From: Crotalaria pallida | Taxonomy: Eukaryota > Streptophyta > Magnoliopsida > Fabales > Fabaceae | Reading direction: 5' to 3' | Length of the DNA: 64,000 nucleotides | Assembly: GCA_037953625.1 (NCBI GenBank) | Contig: CM075650.1 | Span: forward strand, 122,433,706-122,497,705 | Shown here: piece after piece, positions 1 to 11,572 of the stretch | Layout of the letters: every line of letters starts with the position of its first letter | How positions within the stretch are numbered: the first letter of the stretch is position 1 | Program-made: the position numbers and the translations under genes | Notes under the pieces: model-generated | Databases searched by the model: none | The model's input: only the letters and a program-made list of their open reading frames with translations | What the model was told of the DNA's origin: nothing

Positions 1-187
1 CCCAATTGACTGTAAATATTACTTTTGTCTCACCTTCTCTTCTTTCAACCATTCTAGTAATTACGAAATTAAATTTCCACAACAACCACAATCAAACTTC
101 CCTCTATTAAAGCAGCACAAGAGGCACTTAACCTTTCACTTTTCTAAACATCTATCAACCATTAGGTCCATTTTGTAACGTAGCATA

Positions 188-969
188 AATGATGAGAGGA
201 GGAAGGGGTCATGGTGTAAGGATGGGCCATGGTGCAAGGGGCCACGGTGAAGGGGCCAAGCCGTGCCTCCTGGAAGGAGGGGAAATAGGCCCTACTTTGT
301 TTGGCAATGCACTAATCTAGATGTAAGCAACTTGTAATCTCTCAACTTGTAATCTTTCTTAAACAAAATTCCATTGTTAAAATGTATTATTTCACATCTG
401 TTAGGAACCACCGATCATCTCGTTCATGCCACGTTGGTTTAGAGAGGACCATCGTGGAGAGTTGCCTCAAGGTCCAGCAGAGGAGTTACCCCCCAACCAA
501 TCGGGTTGGCAAGTACGTATTCGGCCAACCCAGTGGACCATCACAAACAATGGACATGTATTCTATTATACTACACCCTATGTTAATACTTACTATTTTT
601 AAAACTTTGCGAGATTTCTTACACAAACCAAATTTATTTTTCATGTAGAACCTACCACCTATGTTCGTGAATGGTTGCATCAACAACCAACTCAATACCA
701 TAACACTTTGAGGTGTTGATGGTAATGGCAATGGGAATGGACTGGAAAGGACATGCGGTTTATATGTCAGTGGTGCGAATTACAGGATCACCAACGGATG
801 GCGTGACTTCTGCCAAGGAATGGGCATAGAACCTGGTTTTGGGCTCGTCCTTGGGGTGGTGGATGGGGCCCGTAATATCGTAATTGTTCATATAGAGAAC
901 CACGGGGACAATGAAAATGAGGATGACGAAGACGACGACAATGATGACGAGGAGAACCATGAGGAGTAA
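188..969 (+). pseudogene. B3-domain-like gene remnant
   Basis: I read this as pieces of a B3 DNA-binding-domain gene. A possible first exon at 188 encodes a Gly/Arg/His-rich start (MMRGGRGHG). A segment from 426 to about 554 reads PRWFREDHRGELP followed by a GWQVRI motif, like the first half of a B3 fold. A segment at 712-969 reads LYVSGANYRITNGWRDFCQ, then GLVLGVVDG and NIVIVHI, which matches the B3 pattern 'GW..F......G..LV......VHI', and ends in an Asp/Glu-rich tail and TAA at 967-969. GT and AG signals lie near 555 and 655, but the frame just upstream of 712 has a stop, so the exon model is incomplete. B3 proteins bind DNA in the nucleus. This could be a host gene fragment, or cargo of the MULE whose transposase lies on the opposite strand just downstream. 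The frame choice is my inference. Confidence 0.4.
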
Positions 970-1866
970 GTTGTCATGCTATGGGGAAGATTAGTTGTAC
1001 CTAAGTTAATGCTATGATGACCTATGATGATGATCTGTTTCTTGAACCTACTACCTATGTATCGTGAGGAGATGTTCTGTTTGTTTTCGTTTGTCATGTA
1101 TTATTTATGTTGACGTGCTGTTTTACTCCTTTTGTATGTTGTTAATGAATAAAATCTTCCCCATGTTTTATGTGTTTAATTCATCTTAGTCCATTAGTAC
1201 TTTTCACAGACAAGTACTCTCTAAGATGGCTAAATAACTAACCGTCTTGGAAAACTGCTGCTAATTCTCATAACTAAGTTAAAAAAAAACCAATGGGATA
1301 GCATGCTACTAATCTAACTATTTTAGTTATGTTGATGATGTTGTTAACACCAATTTAAACACAGGAGACAATATGGCAACTTGTATAACCAATGAGACAG
1401 ACACAAGGTGAGCAAAGGAAAAGATTAAGAAACAACTTAAGTAAACACAAGGTAAACAAACATACTCTTTCAACCAAACTCACAACATATATCAAATTAG
1501 TCAATAAAACAAACAACTTAAGTAGGAACCATTGAACTAGTTTCCCACCACAGATACATAACTACTCAACTAGTTTTCCAAAGTAGATACATACGACAAA
1601 GTGGTAAACCAAATTTATTGGAACTATTAAAATAGTTTCCCAAGTCAGATAGATAATACCAAACTAATACAGATAGATACTACAACGATAATACCACCGA
1701 GCAAGCAGACAAAGTGTGTGTGAGTAGCTTCACTCCACTGCACCTGCACACTCAACTGGACATGAAATAAAAAATTTTAAACTTTAATTAATGAAAATCC
1801 AAACATCACTTGTTAAAAAAATAACTTTCATTGTAAACAATACCTGTGCGGCGGAAAAACTTTTCC
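970..1866. other. non-coding spacer between B3-like and MULE remnants
   Basis: AT-rich sequence with no coding stretch I can support. It contains several repeats of the kind 'aactagtttcccac...agatacata' between about 1535 and 1680. It lies between two convergent remnants, the B3-like gene on the plus strand and the FAR1-type transposase on the minus strand. Confidence 0.5.
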
Positions 1867-3910
1867 TCATCGGCCACTGCCCCTTCTCTTAAGTGGAGTA
1901 GGGTCCATAATCCCGCTACAATTTCCTTGCGAACTACACCCTCCACCTTCGTCACGCTTTCCCTCCAACAACATAATTTCATTGCAAACCTTCTCCCAAA
2001 TAGATTTGTAGTCATCAGCATTACGTGACGCCAGATTGCATAATCGCCTACAACATGACATCAACTCACCAAGACGGCTATACACTAGATTATCATTCAT
2101 CCAATTCCCTTGCTCAATGGCACCCAACTCATGTCCTTCCTTAGCCATCTTCGTCCATCGTCCCATAATAACACATTTAGGAAGCTCACCGATATCAAGG
2201 AAAAATAGAACAGTAAAGATGTGTGCACAAGGAATACCCTGAGATTCAAATCGCTGGCAGTAGCATTTTATTTCAAGCGAATCAGCATCATACGAAACAC
2301 GCCAAACCTTCCTATCATTACGATAGTACGCAACAGTGTATATCATGTAAGACGAGGTTTCCTTATAACCAATCACTTTTTATCTTACCAGCCTTCTTCA
2401 TGTAAATGCGGCACATGAAAAACATTTCCCTTGTGTACACTTTCGCTACATCCTTCTCCAAGTCCTCCATTGTGGTTTGCATTACAATGGAGTTGAAATC
2501 AGTCTCCACCTCTGAGTTGCGCAAATTATTTAGTGCACTCAGAAAATGCTGAACCAATTCAGCCAAATCATGTGAGTTATTAACAAACCTGCCTAGCTGC
2601 GCATGGAGGACCTCACATCGAAATGTGGTCCTAAATCCACCAAAGAACTTCCCTTGCATGTAAGCAGCAGCCCACATATCCTTTCTCATGTACAAGTCAT
2701 TTACCCACCTATTATCCTCAACACCACATTCTGTCACCATTAAATTTCACCTGTGTCGGAATTCGCCAACATTATAGTCACCAAGCATCACATTTCTGAA
2801 CATAGACGTAAACTTTTTATTTGCTAAGTTGCTTGTCGCATTTCTTATCAGATGCCAAGCGCACAAACGGTGATGTGCATTTGGAAAAATAATCCTTATG
2901 GCATTTCTCATAGCCAAGTCACCATCGGTTATCACAACATTTTGAGCCTTCCCTTTCATGGCATTCAAAAACTGCTGAAGCAACCAAACATAGGTGCCCT
3001 CGGTTTCGTCACTCACAATAGCACCACCAAACACGATAGTATGGTTATGATTTTTCACCCTAGAGAATACGACAAGGGGACAATTGTACTTGTTTCTTCC
3101 ATAAGTAGCATAAAACGCCAAAACATCACCAAATATCTCATAATCAAACCAGCTACATCCATCACACCAGAAAATTTTCTCTAAATGATTATCATCTCCT
3201 ATTGTGTATGACCAATACATTCCAGGGTCTGTTGTTGCTAGATCCTCCAGGTAACAGAGAGCCTTGTTATTTTCTCCATTTGTTGTCACTCTTTCCTAGT
3301 GAATCAAGTTGTACATGTCCCTTTTTCAGAAACCAATTTTAGAGAAACCACCGGCTTGCTCCGCTAGGGAACCATAAATTTGTGGAGTGCTGATTCCTAC
3401 ACTTCGCAACCCACGCATCTGCGCAGCATCTTCCTCTCCAATTCTTCTGTGAGAACGCAACATATCGGTGTACTTGTGACCCATTAACGGATGATTGTGT
3501 TCATCGTTAAAGTAAGATACAACCCACCACCCAGAATCTTTATTCAAACGAATCCTCATCGAAGCTTGACACCCATAACGAGTAATGGATTTTGGTTCAT
3601 GAACCCGGTTCTCTATATTGCCGAGTTGTCTATACCTCTGCCTGCTACAAACAAAGTTGTGTCTAACGACTGCTCCACTCACATTCTTTCCAATCTTGCT
3701 TTTACGAATGCTAAATCCACTAACCAACCCATAAGTGTTGTAGAAATCATAACCGACAACATTATTAGCAAAATGATAATTAGATAACTCTTCCGCATTT
3801 AACAAGTCAAACCTCACGGACCCAATATCATCCATACCATCAATCCGATACATATCGTAACCATTAAGAGCAACATATTCATCACACTCCATGTCATCCT
3901 CACACTCCAT
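1867..3910 (-). pseudogene. FAR1/MULE-type transposase, broken
   Basis: Reading the minus strand from ATG at 3910, the order is: an acidic start; a FAR1-type DNA-binding domain (3850-3480; NFVCSRQRY, ITRYGCQASMRI, and DEHNHPL at its end); a MULE transposase core (3289-2747; VVFSRVKNHNHTIVFGGAI, VVITDGDLAMRNAI with the acidic residues, HHRLCAWHLIRNA); and a SWIM zinc finger (about 2290-2230; CYCQRFESQGIPCAH). This family includes FAR1/FHY3 transcription factors and the Mutator-like transposases they derive from; the broken state suggests transposon rather than host factor. Breaks: in-frame stops at 3326-3328, near 3296 and at 2744-2746, and a frameshift near 2363-2376. The pieces share one frame apart from that shift, so decay is modest. 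I could not find the terminal inverted repeats. Confidence 0.8.
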
Positions 3911-5831
3911 GTCATCCTCTACCTACATCAGGAAAATACGCGACAAAAATCATTCTCCCTCGATAACAAGTTAATATTAAATCTTAATACACACATATTA
4001 AATAAAATAAAATTAGTTTACCAAAAACAAAACCAAATCTTACCTTATTCACACCTTCTCCCAAATCAGTTTCACTTGGGTGGTTGCCCACATTGTTGGA
4101 ACTTGAATCTTCACACATTTTTCACAATAACAAACTGTAAATGCATAAACAAAACCAAAAAATTGGGAAAAAAAACGATTACTCAACAATAAAGGAAAAA
4201 CAAGTGTATGTGCTGCATAAAAAATAATTACTCACTAACATTTTTCACCTCAAGGAACAACGACACTCACTAAAAGGATGACACATACCTGCAAAATGAG
4301 CTCACTAAGGCGATAGACTTCCACAAGATGGAGACTCTACCACTGAAGAAGAAGAAGATGGCCTAAGGAAGGGGTTCCCAGATCTTAAATGTGTGGGGAG
4401 AGAAAGTAACCAAAAAAAAACTCTCTGTAACAAAAGCAGCTTCAATCTATACATAGATGTTGACATTTCATTCAACGAGGATACTTTTTTTCTTCAACGG
4501 AAAACGGGGTTACTTTTTCAACCTTAGGTAACAGACTTTGTGTTACTGTTTCCTTTGTTTTTTATTCTTACTGCACATATATCCTTTAACTTACAAAATT
4601 AGCAGCAGCAGGTCAAGAAACCGGCACCACTGGTGTCCCATTGACTTTGGGCACCATGCTAAAAGGGTCCGACTTTGTTGACTTTTTATAGTAACTCCTT
4701 CGTCTATGGTTTAAGGTACTTGTGTTTATGCTAACTTTACGTGTCTACAAATTTGCATGGGCTCTGTGCTTGTTGAAACAGTGATAATTTTAACAGCACT
4801 TCCAACCATTAATTCTTCTTTTGTTTCCCTTTCCTTTGTCTCCTTATATCTATTTATAGTGAGGCTCTTTGCAATGACTACCCTCCACGTGCAAAGTGAA
4901 AATATTTGCATGCTCTTCTACATTGCCACCTAACCTAGTCTATGCACCTGTGCTCCTAATTGTTACTGCATGCATTGCTTCGGTGATTTGATCCATTCAT
5001 TTCTTTATTTTTTTATTTGATTTTATTTATTTCAATATTCATATATTCTACAAGTTTGTATTTTAAAAAAATAATATACTAGCAGGTTAACTAGATAATA
5101 ATATGTGCATATATACATTGAGATGTTACAAAAGGCGTTCCTGCCCGCTTTTGTGCTTTTCACTGTAGCTCAAATATTTTGTTCTATGCTCATCACAATA
5201 ATTTTCCTTTAATAAATTTATGTTGATTTAAAATTCAAGTTCTACTATTTATAGCATAATCAAATATTCATGGTCTACATTTGACACAACATGCATTTAT
5301 CATAAACAAATAATTTTCACATAAACATATAAAACTACTCTATCAAACAACAAATTTCATGCATGTGGTAGAAATTTATATCTAAAAAATCCTTAAAGTC
5401 GATAACAAATTTGTGAGCCTGATTGATAAAAATCATAAAAATCTACATCCATGAAGCATGATTGAAAACAATTTCGTAAAAATAATTATGCAAATAATTT
5501 CTCAAATTATAAAACGGGCCTATCATATATTCTACACATCTCAACAATAAAAAATAATCAAATATTTTATCATATTATTATTAATATGATTTATCAGCAA
5601 TAAAAAACCAACTATATTCAGTTGATAATAAGTAATTATTTATGACTAATAAATTGTAAAAAAAAAAAAGGAAAAAAGGGTAAAGTTGGAATTTTACTCC
5701 CCTAGTGATATTTATGATGATGCAACTTAGATACCAAATATCTTTGGGTGTTGTCTTTTCCAACTTGGGCTTCAAATAGCTTTGCCAAAACCAATGCTTG
5801 AACCATTCTGAAATGCAGATACTCTTTGAAC
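3911..5831. other. AT-rich intergenic spacer
   Basis: No coding potential that I can support on either strand. Microsatellite-like and A/T-run sequence dominates after about 5000. The part up to about 4400 is probably the 5' flank of the MULE transposase. Confidence 0.5.
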
Positions 5832-6178
5832 AATTAGATTAGAGGTGGCATTCGGGCTACTTGGGCGGGTTCGGGCCGGCTCGCTTCGGGCTCAGGCCAG
5901 AATCGGGTCGTGCTAAAAAAGCCCGGCTAAAAATTGGGCTTCTAAATTCATGTCTAAACTCGCCCTATGCGGGGAAGCCCAACAACATGTTTTTTTTTTC
6001 AATTTTTTTTTTTAAAACAAAATAACTAAATAAGACAGAAATAAAAAAGGTAAAAAATCCTAGCCCCAAATTGTTGTTTTGGTCGCGGAAAAAAAGAAGA
6101 AGAAGAAGAAGCATGCATACAGTTATGTGCAAAGCTATATTGATAGTTGGTGTTAATGGCTTATGGCTTATGCATGAG

Positions 6179-7247
6179 CAGGCCCGGCCCAGGGCAGAGG
6201 CAATAGGGGCGCCCGCCATGGGCCCAAGAAATTAAGGGGCCCCATTTTTTTTAGCACTTCTCATCTTAAACAAAATTATTACTCATCTTGTCTGTTTATT
6301 CAGTTGTACACTTGTAGAAAGAAGGGCCCCTTCAACTTCAATTTGTGCTTATTTTTATTAGGCTTTTGAACTTCCGCTGGTTCCACTCACATACACGGAT
6401 GTGAGAACTGAGAAGCACCCTTTAATACATATTTGAAGTCGTAATCTTAGTGTGGAACACCCTCTCTCAATATTTGTTCCGAATAAATAGCTTATACACA
6501 AAAAATGAGAAAAAACTCAATTATTAAAACGGTACTTTTCACCGTCTCAAAAAAATAGCCTATTACTCCCTATGGTCCTATATATAGGACACCTTCTAGA
6601 AAAAAATATTTGGTCCTATATATATGACATTTTATATTTCCTATGCATCATTAATTGTTTTTTCTCTTTTTTGCCCTTATAAAATGTCTTGACTAACTAT
6701 GTTTTTTTGGTATTCATTAATGAATATGAACTTTCCAAGTAAAGTGGAGGGGGTAAAATTGTAATGTTACAATATATTCTCATAAAATTCATAAAATTGA
6801 CCACTTTCCTTGGTCCGGGGAATATGGTTAAGTATGTCCTATATATAGGACCGGAGGGAGTATTGATTTTTTTTTTTTGTTATTGCTACTATTTTGAAAG
6901 TTAAATACTTGTGAAAACTTGCAATAGTCAAAAAGTTAAAGCAAACATGCATCTAATGGTTTGTCTAATACATCAACCAATTATCAAAACAACTAATTTA
7001 ATGCATTTTGCATTAATCAACTAATCACAATACAAAGTTTACAAGTTTAAGCATTTTCATGAATTACTTTAATTTTAGTTTGAGATAAAAAATTTATTAT
7101 TTTTTACCATCTTTATAGGAAAAAGGAAATATAAATACATTGCATGTTTTTATTGATTTATTTTCCATAAAAAAATTTATTAACAAATTATTAGGGTCCA
7201 AAAAATAATTTCGCCTTAGGACCCCAAATATGTCAGGACCGGGTCTG
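6179..7247. mobile_element. non-autonomous hAT element
   Basis: The left terminus is CAGGCCCGGCCCAGGGC and the right terminus, read inverted, is CAGACCCGGTCCTGACA. It is bordered by perfect 8-bp direct repeats TGCATGAG at 6171-6178 and 7248-7255. Inner ends carry GGGGCCCC and GGACCCC words. There is no transposase. It lies inside the left arm of the outer hAT and contains a Stowaway-like MITE at 6566-6860. Confidence 0.85.
6566..6860. mobile_element. Stowaway-like MITE
   Basis: The left end is CTCCCTATGGTCCTATATAT and the right end, read inverted, is CTCCCTCCGGTCCTATATAT, flanked by TA at 6564-6565 and 6861-6862. A CTCCCTCCG terminus with TA target duplication is the signature of Stowaway/Tc1-mariner MITEs. 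Length is 295 bp with no coding capacity. It is nested in the small hAT. Confidence 0.85.
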
Positions 7248-7753
7248 TGCATGAGTTAAGAAATGCATGAGAATCAAACTTACAGTTGTGGCTTCAGCCT
7301 TACTCATGCGTTTGTTCAATGCTCGGTGGGCCTTGGTTTTGGGCCTTTTTTTAAACGTACAGTATTACCAGCAGCCAACTATCTTAAATGGGTTTTAGTT
7401 TATTAACCCCCCAATTTAATCATTTCATCCTCTTTTTTTGCCAAAACCCAAAATTGCCCTTTTTTCTAGGTTTATAACACACTCGTTGGGGCCTCAGCGA
7501 GAAGTAGAAAAACGAAAAAAAAATATAGCTCGCCGAGGGGTCAACAAACTATGTAAAATACATAGCTCACTGACCCCTCCACGAGCTCTTTTTTGTTCCC
7601 TTTTTTCTACTTCTCGCTGAGGCCCAAGCGAGAGTATGAATTTTGTGCAGCTCGCTGGTACCTCAGCGAGCTAATATACATACATGTGGCAATTTTTCAC
7701 TAATAGAAGATTGACCATTAAAGCTTCAGATGTAGAAGATTCACTAATAAAAG

Positions 7754-7822
7754 GGCTGAAACCACTAGAGTGGAATAGAAGATTGACCATTGCTTTAGAT
7801 GTAGCCAGAGGTGTTAAGTACC
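7754..7822 (+). pseudogene. TMK-type receptor kinase fragment, upstream part
   Basis: The reading GLKPLEWNRRLTIALDVARG followed by VKY matches the subdomain just before the catalytic loop of TMK-like leucine-rich-repeat receptor kinases, plasma-membrane kinases in auxin signalling. Upstream, at about 7700-7736, a near copy of the NRRLTI segment occurs, so the captured sequence has a short internal duplication. The fragment continues at 34964 after the 27-kb retroelement. No other kinase domain part is present, so it cannot encode a kinase. Confidence 0.8.
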
Positions 7823-8142
7823 CATTGTTTCAGATCTTTTTTTGTAAAAGACATGATTATTCAGAGATTACAGAGGGTTCGTAAACTTAATGAAGTTTGG
7901 CTTCAGTAAAGTGGAAATGTCGATATTATTCCTACAGACAGGGGGGGTGGGCCTTTGATTGACCCGATTTTGCGGGGGCGCCCATTGCAAGCATACAAGT
8001 ACTACGGATGATGTAAATAAATTTGTGGAGATGAATTTGTGGAGGACGGAAGGCGTGCATTCTGCTGTTTGCCTCCTTGTTCTTAAGTATTCTTCTCTTT
8101 CTCTTGTGCTCCTTCTCTGAGTTGAAGAGGGGGGAACTTGTG

Positions 8143-9863
8143 TAAGAACTACAATCGGTGGGTGAAATAACTAGGATACACTATGAGAACACCTAGAAGG
8201 GGGGGGGTTGAATAGGTGTTAGAGAAATCTTGAAAGATTTTCGAAAGAAACAAATCGAAACAATTAAAACAAAATGATTTTTACAAAAATATACTGATTA
8301 ATCGATTAACTTCAGTATTAATCGATTAATGTCGAAGCTTACTTTCAAACTAATCGATTAACTAAGGTACTAATCGATTAATGCCGAAAGCAACTTAAAA
8401 ACTAATCGATTAACAATCAACTTAATCGATTAATCTGAACAGTATCTGATGAAAATTCAGTTTTAATCAAATACGAAAATCAATCAATTAACACATATGA
8501 TCAGAGATAAAGCGGAATTGATTAACACCAATATTCTTATTGATTACCTAGGTTATGAAAATGATTTTCCCCAAATCAATTTGCACAATTAAGATTCAAT
8601 TCAATCAATTATGAAAATCAATCTTTTCTAGGTTTTCAACCAAGAACAATATTGAAATGACTTGAATGTAAAGAGTTAAGAGTTTAGAGATACTGCACAG
8701 TGATTTATCCTGGTTCACTTTCATCCACTTGAAAGCTACATCCAGTCCCCTCTTAAACCAAGAGAGATTCTTCACTATGAGGAATTAGAGTTCTCAAATT
8801 ACAAGTAAATGCCTCTCAAGACTCCATTCTTGATAGCCTACAAGAGATACCACACCCTTGCCTTGCAATCCTATTGAATCTAATCTAACCTCTTCTCTTG
8901 CTTGTTGATATCCCCACAACAAGTCTTCCAATTTGCTTTGAGATGCTTGAAAGACTTCCACTTGCTTGATGATGCCTCACACCAAGACTTCCAATTGCTT
9001 GTTATCACAACAAGACTTCCAATTGCTTGTTAACACAACAAGACTTCCATGACTTCTTTTGCTTGATGAACAACCACCAAGTCTTCCTTGTGTTGTAGAT
9101 AGTTTGCCTTCTTTGCAATGATTACAACTCAAATGAAAACAATAACAATCCTATGAATCTCTTTCAATAGCTATGAAAATATCAACATAAGAGATTCAAA
9201 GATACTTGATCAAAGAATGTAAAAGTTAAAAGCTTTGATCTATGAAAGTGAGAGAGAATAGAGTGGCTTGATTCTTTGTAAAATGAATATCAAAATGATG
9301 TATTATGTGTTCTAATCTATTAACAAAGGTTAGGAAAAAGTTTATATAGAATACCCAAAAATTAGAAAACAATAGAAATTGATTTTGCCTTCAAAAGCTT
9401 ATTTTAAAACCTGATTCTGCACGTGTTAATCGATTAACACATGGCTTAATCGATTAACCACTGTAACATGTGTGTTAATCGATTAACCCTAACACATTAA
9501 TCGATTAGTCACTGCTAAATTCAATTAAAAACTTGTTTTCTCAAAACTAAACCTTTTCTTTCAAACCTTTAAGCCACCTATTTATTTTCGGTTAAGTGAA
9601 TACTCAAATTATGATATAATCATGACCTTGATAGAGATTCACTACCCTCTAATGACTCTACCCAAACTCATTAAAATAAAAGACTTGAGAGGCTAAAGAT
9701 ATTACAATAAAACACAAACTAAGTCTTCATGAGCTTGCTCTCTCTTCATCATTTGTTGAGTGTTGTTTGCTTGTTGAACTTCTTCAAACTTTAAGCTTGA
9801 TCAAACCATTTGTAGCTTGTTCAAAACCTTTGTCATTATCAAAACCTTCTCACTAGATCTAAC
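8143..9863. mobile_element. unclassified 1.7-kb insertion in LTR
   Basis: The element is delimited by comparison with the uninterrupted right LTR and by an 8-bp direct duplication AACTTGTG (8135-8142 and 9864-9871). Its ends (TAAGAACTAC and AGATCTAAC) show no inverted repeats that I can see, no TG...CA and no poly-A. It contains the motif 'gaacacctagaag' followed by a G run and 'ttgaataggtgtt' near 8185-8222, ten copies of a TTAATCGATTAA-type palindrome (six at about 8295-8435, four at about 9425-9510), and repeats of 'caacaagacttcca' around 8920-9050. No coding capacity was found. Confidence 0.75.
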
Positions 9864-10599
9864 AACTTGTGCTCTACTCCGGTGTATTGTTGTTACTGAG
9901 ATGCTGGTTGGAGGTGTGCGCTTTCTAGTGCGTCTTCCTCACTTGTGTTTCTCTCGGATTTTATTCCTGAGCTCTTGGGGAGCCATATGTGTTTCTGGTT
10001 GCTTTGTCACTCTTCTGAGTTGATCATACCCTTTTTTGTTGATCCCCTTTTCTCTGTGTGTGTTGTTGTTCTTGTTGTTCTATGGAGGATGGAGCTTCCT
10101 CCTTTTTATAGTGTGCTCTTTGCCCACTGGTCTTTGCTTCTTCTCACTTTATCCATTGATCCATGGCACTTTTCCACCCTGGTCGCTGCATATTCCTTCT
10201 TTATCAGGTCCCTTTTGTTTGTTTTCTCTTTCTGGCTTTGTCATTTAATGGCTGCAGGAGGAGAGGTGTGCAAGTCTTGATATTCTTGGCTTTGCCTTGG
10301 GAAGGGCTGAATGAAGTAAGCAAAGATTCCTTCGGACAGCTGGCCACCTCCATCTGGGTGTGTGTGTGCGCCTTGGGCTGGGTACGCTTTTACCCATAAC
10401 TTTGGTGCTTTTGATGCCTTCTTCTTGTCACAGCTATTTTTCTTGGGTTTTGCGACTTCTGCAACGTTGCTGGTCGTTCTCCCTTTCCCTCTTGACTATG
10501 TTAATTAGATGCTTCATATTCCTTCAGGAAGGCGTACAGAGGGGGACGCCCTTGCACTGCAAGTGCTTGTCACATGCTTCCTCTAGCTCATTATTTGTT

Positions 10600-11095
10600 G
10601 GCAAAACTATTAGATTGGTCCTGTAAGTTATTTTTTGGTTGCGATTTCGTCCCTTAACTTTTTTTCGTTTCAAATAAATCCGGAAGTTTGTAACTTGTTT
10701 CAAATAAATCCTTTCGTCCAATTCTGTTTTAACACCATTAATGGGAGCCTCCTACGTGGCAACCAATGGTCTCACAAGGCTAAAAATCAACGTTAAACCC
10801 CAAAATGATGTCGTATGAGACCAAAATAGAAGCTTATTCGGCTATCCCTAACTGTTTTTGTTTTCTCTTTTGGCCTCATATGACATTATTTTGGGGGTGT
10901 AACGTTGAGTTTTAGTCACATAAGACCAATGGTTGCCACATAGGAGACTCCCATTAACGGTGTTAAGACAAAATGGGATGGAAGGATTTATTTGAAACAA
11001 GTTACAAACTTACGGATTTATTTGAAACGAAAAAAAGTTAAGGGACGAAATCGCAACCAAAAAATAACTTACAGGACCAATCTATTAGTTTTGCC
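10600..11095. mobile_element. Mutator-type MITE with long terminal inverted repeats
   Basis: The element starts GGCAAAACTATTAGATTGGT and ends with the inverse of GGCAAAACTAATAGATTGGT. The inverted match continues for well over 100 bp through 'ttattttttggttgcgattt' and 'tttcaaataaatcc'. Perfect 9-bp duplications TTATTTGTT flank it (10591-10599 and 11096-11104). It is absent from the right LTR, which confirms insertion after the retroelement arrived. Confidence 0.9.
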
Positions 11096-11189
11096 TTATT
11101 TGTTTGGTAGTCTTAGCTTCTATGATGGATTTGGGCCTTGTCATGCAATTGGGCCTTGTTAATGGACCACTCATTTTTGGGTATCAACA

Positions 11190-11204
11190 ATTGCCCCCTT
11201 TGCA
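11190..11204 (-). promoter_or_regulatory. polypurine tract of the minus-strand retroelement
   Basis: Read on the minus strand it is TGCAAAGGGGGCAAT directly upstream of the LTR start TGTTGATACCC. This is the expected position and composition for plus-strand priming and, with the primer-binding site at the other LTR, fixes the element's orientation. Confidence 0.7.
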
Positions 11205-11572
11205 ATGAAAAGAGAGACCTCTTTTCAGTGCAAATCCTCTTTTCATTTCTTCTCTTCCCTCATTCTTCTGTCGTATTCCACGTGTCGACAGGGGGAGAAG
11301 GCAATACCTTTTAGTCCTTGGCAGTTGCACGCTTCCCCACGTTCCCTCCTTTCCACATACTCTTCTTCTTTCAAAACTTCCCTTAACCTTTCAGTTACTT
11401 TCCTGCTCAACCTCCCACTCATTCTCTTTCTTCTTTACTGACTGAGACAACCCCTTTTACTTTTCATCTTTCTCAAAACAGAAAACCTTCTTGTTGTGTC
11501 CCCGTTCCTCATCTCCTTCCCTTCTCGATCTCTTCTGTTCATCCCTTGCCAGTTTCTGCATTTGCTGCTGCC

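Larger units (their letters stand above)
7826..11189 (-). repeat. left LTR (3' LTR in element sense) with two inserts
   Basis: It matches the right LTR at 33625-34959 from TGTTTCAGATC to GGGTATCAACA. Relative to the right copy it lacks about 200 bp near 8035 and carries a 1.7-kb insert (8143-9863) and a MULE-type MITE (10600-11095). Short open frames at 9800-10630 are LTR sequence, not genes. Confidence 0.85.

Noticed and set aside
9817..10626. Hydrophobic, Leu/Phe-rich plus-strand frames as membrane proteins
   Set aside because: They lie inside the LTR, recur in the right LTR at 33.8-34.9 kb, and result from T/C-rich composition.
11205..11441. Small plus-strand gene upstream of the PMD gene
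   Set aside because: No motif, pyrimidine-rich leader-like sequence; more likely promoter or untranslated region of the antisense gene.
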